Positions 62,191 to 64,000 of a stretch of DNA of 64,000 bases are shown in pieces. The translations under genes were made by a program, and so were the position numbers. Positions within the stretch are counted from its first letter, which is position 1. Each line of letters begins with the position of its first letter. The notes below the pieces were generated by a model. That model was not told where the DNA came from and made no database searches. It worked only from the letters and a program-made list of their open reading frames with translations. Source of the DNA: Desulfobaculum bizertense DSM 18034 (GTDB lineage: Bacteria > Desulfobacterota > Desulfovibrionia > Desulfovibrionales > Desulfovibrionaceae); contig NZ_FUYA01000003.1 of the NCBI RefSeq assembly GCF_900167065.1, positions 62,001 to 126,000 of the forward strand, given 5' to 3'.

Positions 62191-64000
62191 CTAGAAGCGT
62201 TCAAACTCATCGTCGCCGTCTGCGCCCATATCCAGAGCTACTCCGCCGCCCGAAGGACCTGACGTTTTTGGTGCGCCTTGTTGCTGTGCCGGTCCGGACG
62301 GCTGTGAGAACTGAGCCGGACCAAGCTGCCGGGATGGTGCAGCCTGGGCTGACGACAGGGTCCTCACACCTGCCACATTGTCGTCAAGACGGAAGTAGGA
62401 CATGGTCTGCTGCAACTGTTCCGCCTGACTGGACAGCTCTGTGGACGTGGAGGCCATTTCTTCGGCCGCCGATGCGTTTTGCTGTACAACCTGATCCAAT
62501 TGCTGAATGGCCTGGTTAATCTGCTCTGCCCCGGAATTCTGCTCATTGCTCGCTGCTGCGATCTCCTGCACGAGTTCCGCAGTGCGCTTAATGTCCGGGA
62601 CCATCTTCGAGAGCATTTCACCCGCACGTTCGGCCACTTCAACGCTGGAGGACGAGAGTTCACTAATCTCTGCTGCCGCCGCGCCACTACGCTCGGCGAG
62701 CTTGCGAACTTCTGCCGCTACCACTGCAAAGCCTTTACCATGCTCCCCAGCGCGCGCTGCTTCGATAGCCGCGTTGAGCGCGAGCAGATTGGTCTGCCGG
62801 GCAATCTCTTCGATAATCGAAATCTTGTCCGCAATCTGCTTCATGGCTTCGACAGTATCATAAACAGCCTTTCCGCCTGTTTCCGCATCGGTCGCAGACT
62901 GAATCGCAATCTTTTCGGTCTGGAGAGCGTTCTCTGCGTTCTGGCGAATGTTGGCTGTCATTTCTTCCATGCTGGAAGATATTTCTTCTACGGAAGCGGC
63001 CTGCTCTGTCGCCCCCTGAGACAGGGCCTCAGAAGACGCGGAAAGCTGCTGGCTTCCAGAAGAAACATTCTGGCCTGCACCCTGAACGTCACCAACAACG
63101 CTTCCAAGGCGCCCAACCATATTCTTGAGGGAATCTGCAAGAGTCCCAATTTCATCACGCTGGTTTAAATCAATCCGTGCACCAAGGTCACCATCAGCAA
63201 TGTCCTTGGCAAAGCCCACGCCCAGACGAATAGGACGGGTAATGGCACGGGTAATAAACAGTGCGGCAATAATGCCGATGGCAAAAGCAATGGACGCACC
63301 CGAATAAATCATCATGTTGGACGAGGCCATTTCCGCCATCATTTTCTGCTGCTGGTCAGCATGCGCACTCACGCATTCCTTTTGCGCTGCCCGTGCTGCC
63401 ACCAGCATTTTTTGCGAAGACTCACCCTGCTGCTGCATCAGTTCTGTATAGCGGCTAAATGCCACGTAATACTTGTCGACAGCCTTGGAGACTTCGTCCA
63501 GCAAGGATTCATAGCGGGCACTCTGGACCTTGTGAGAGGTCTCCTGCGCCAAAGCCTGAATCTGCTGCACATCGTTTTGGACATTTTGCCGATACTTTTC
63601 TTCACCCGAAATAATCACTTCTTTTTCATTCTTTCGGGCATCAATGAACCACTGCACAAGGCGGGCAGAAACATTTGCGGTGGCAACCTCGCGAGATGCC
63701 GCCTGCCCGCGGGCCAACAGCTCTGCCTGCTTCACTTCTTCTTCCCGCAGTGATTCACAGCGAGCCAAAGCTTCACGGGCCAGAGAGCGCATGACACTCA
63801 TGGTCTGCTCACGTTCCTGACTCAGCCCAACGTATTCTGCGAAGGCCTTTTCATATTCCTTGGTCTTGGCCGTCACTTCGTCGATCTGATCAATATTCAC
63901 CTGCTGCGTAAACATTCCGCGCAAGCCCTTTGCCTCAGCATAAATCTGCTCAACAAGCTCGGCGTGCCTGTCCAGCGACTCCTGGTCATTGCGCAGCATA
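62191..64000 (-). CDS. Methyl-accepting chemotaxis protein, N-terminus cut by window edge
   Basis: At least 602 residues; the 5' end is outside the window. A mostly helical periplasmic sensor part occupies the first about 230 residues, then a membrane helix ([19 protein letters not shown]), HAMP ([21 protein letters not shown]), and a cytoplasmic signalling hairpin with [40 protein letters not shown]. The C-terminus is a Pro/Gln/Gly-rich linker ending DDEFERF, resembling a CheR/CheB tether. The first methionine visible at 63999 is internal, not a start. Confidence 0.93.
   Translation of the reverse strand, partial: MLRNDQESLDRHAELVEQIYAEAKGLRGMFTQQVNIDQIDEVTAKTKEYEKAFAEYVGLSQEREQTMSVMRSLAREALARCESLREEEVKQAELLARGQAASREVATANVSARLVQWFIDARKNEKEVIISGEEKYRQNVQNDVQQIQALAQETSHKVQSARYESLLDEVSKAVDKYYVAFSRYTELMQQQGESSQKMLVAARAAQKECVSAHADQQQKMMAEMASSNMMIYSGASIAFAIGIIAALFITRAITRPIRLGVGFAKDIADGDLGARIDLNQRDEIGTLADSLKNMVGRLGSVVGDVQGAGQNVSSGSQQLSASSEALSQGATEQAASVEEISSSMEEMTANIRQNAENALQTEKIAIQSATDAETGGKAVYDTVEAMKQIADKISIIEEIARQTNLLALNAAIEAARAGEHGKGFAVVAAEVRKLAERSGAAAAEISELSSSSVEVAERAGEMLSKMVPDIKRTAELVQEIAAASNEQNSGAEQINQAIQQLDQVVQQNASAAEEMASTSTELSSQAEQLQQTMSYFRLDDNVAGVRTLSSAQAAPSRQLGPAQFSQPSGPAQQQGAPKTSGPSGGGVALDMGADGDDEFERF

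Noticed and set aside
1-64000. CRISPR arrays, tRNA or rRNA genes, insertion sequences
   Set aside because: Looked for regularly spaced repeats, transposase-like proteins and cloverleaf-type or rRNA segments; none seen by eye.

Overview
The window reads as chromosome of a strictly anaerobic, Desulfovibrio-type sulfate-reducing bacterium (Desulfovibrionales). This is inferred from gene content: many Fe-S electron carriers, an HdrD/DsrK-like protein with a CCG motif, a NADH-module-less complex I, class III (oxygen-sensitive) ribonucleotide reductase, bacteriohemerythrin, several TRAP/TauE/Phn transporters, and rich c-di-GMP and two-component signalling. No ribosomal RNA, tRNA, CRISPR, insertion sequence or phage structural gene was seen.

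Layout. 1-9.8 kb: an amino-acid exporter operon, MarC, a drug-type MFS, an M32 carboxypeptidase, a Fur-box-preceded Cys-rich small protein, a CI/LexA-like S24 regulator facing a palindromic operator and fxsA, and a CoA-disulfide/persulfide reductase with a rhodanese tail. 10-19.4 kb: TPR protein plus a large periplasmic-sensor PAS-GGDEF-EAL protein, a small zinc-ribbon frame interrupted by TGA, a hemerythrin/membrane pair, an HWE/HisKA_2-type sensor kinase and small Cys-containing proteins. 19.6-27.5 kb: a possible structured RNA, a hairpin-array repeat (second copy at 1.2 kb, inverted), an MFS, and a TRAP transporter whose DctP gene is about 3 kb from and divergent to DctQM, with a ferredoxin/FAD oxidoreductase pair between them. 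27.6-33.9 kb: a receiver-PAS-kinase with a degraded ATPase, TPR, Hpt-like protein, ferredoxin, HsdR_N-like protein, then a membrane protein, a TauE/SafE exporter and a four-cluster ferredoxin behind a CRP/HcpR-type site.

34.2-46.1 kb: a long operon nuoABCDHIJK - MrpD-like - small membrane protein - nuoL-like - nuoM - nuoN. NuoEFG are absent and four antiporter-like subunits are present, so the complex probably takes electrons from ferredoxin or another cytoplasmic donor rather than NADH. Divergent from it are an HdrD-like protein with one complete CCG site and, behind a terminator, a cytoplasmic PhsA/PsrA-type molybdopterin enzyme.

50.3-64 kb: an EAL protein with a phosphorylation-dead receiver, a short tandem repeat, a phnDCEE-type phosphonate/phosphite ABC transporter, an iron alcohol dehydrogenase, an orphan receiver protein, a gene-free AT-rich stretch with DnaA-box-like sites followed by a cobalamin riboswitch controlling nrdG-nrdD, and the 3' part of a chemoreceptor gene.

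The points most worth following are the two hairpin-array repeats whose stems differ in sequence but stay paired, the in-frame TGA zinc-ribbon gene, the structured-RNA candidate, the four-antiporter complex I, and the B12-controlled/DnaA-box nrd promoter.
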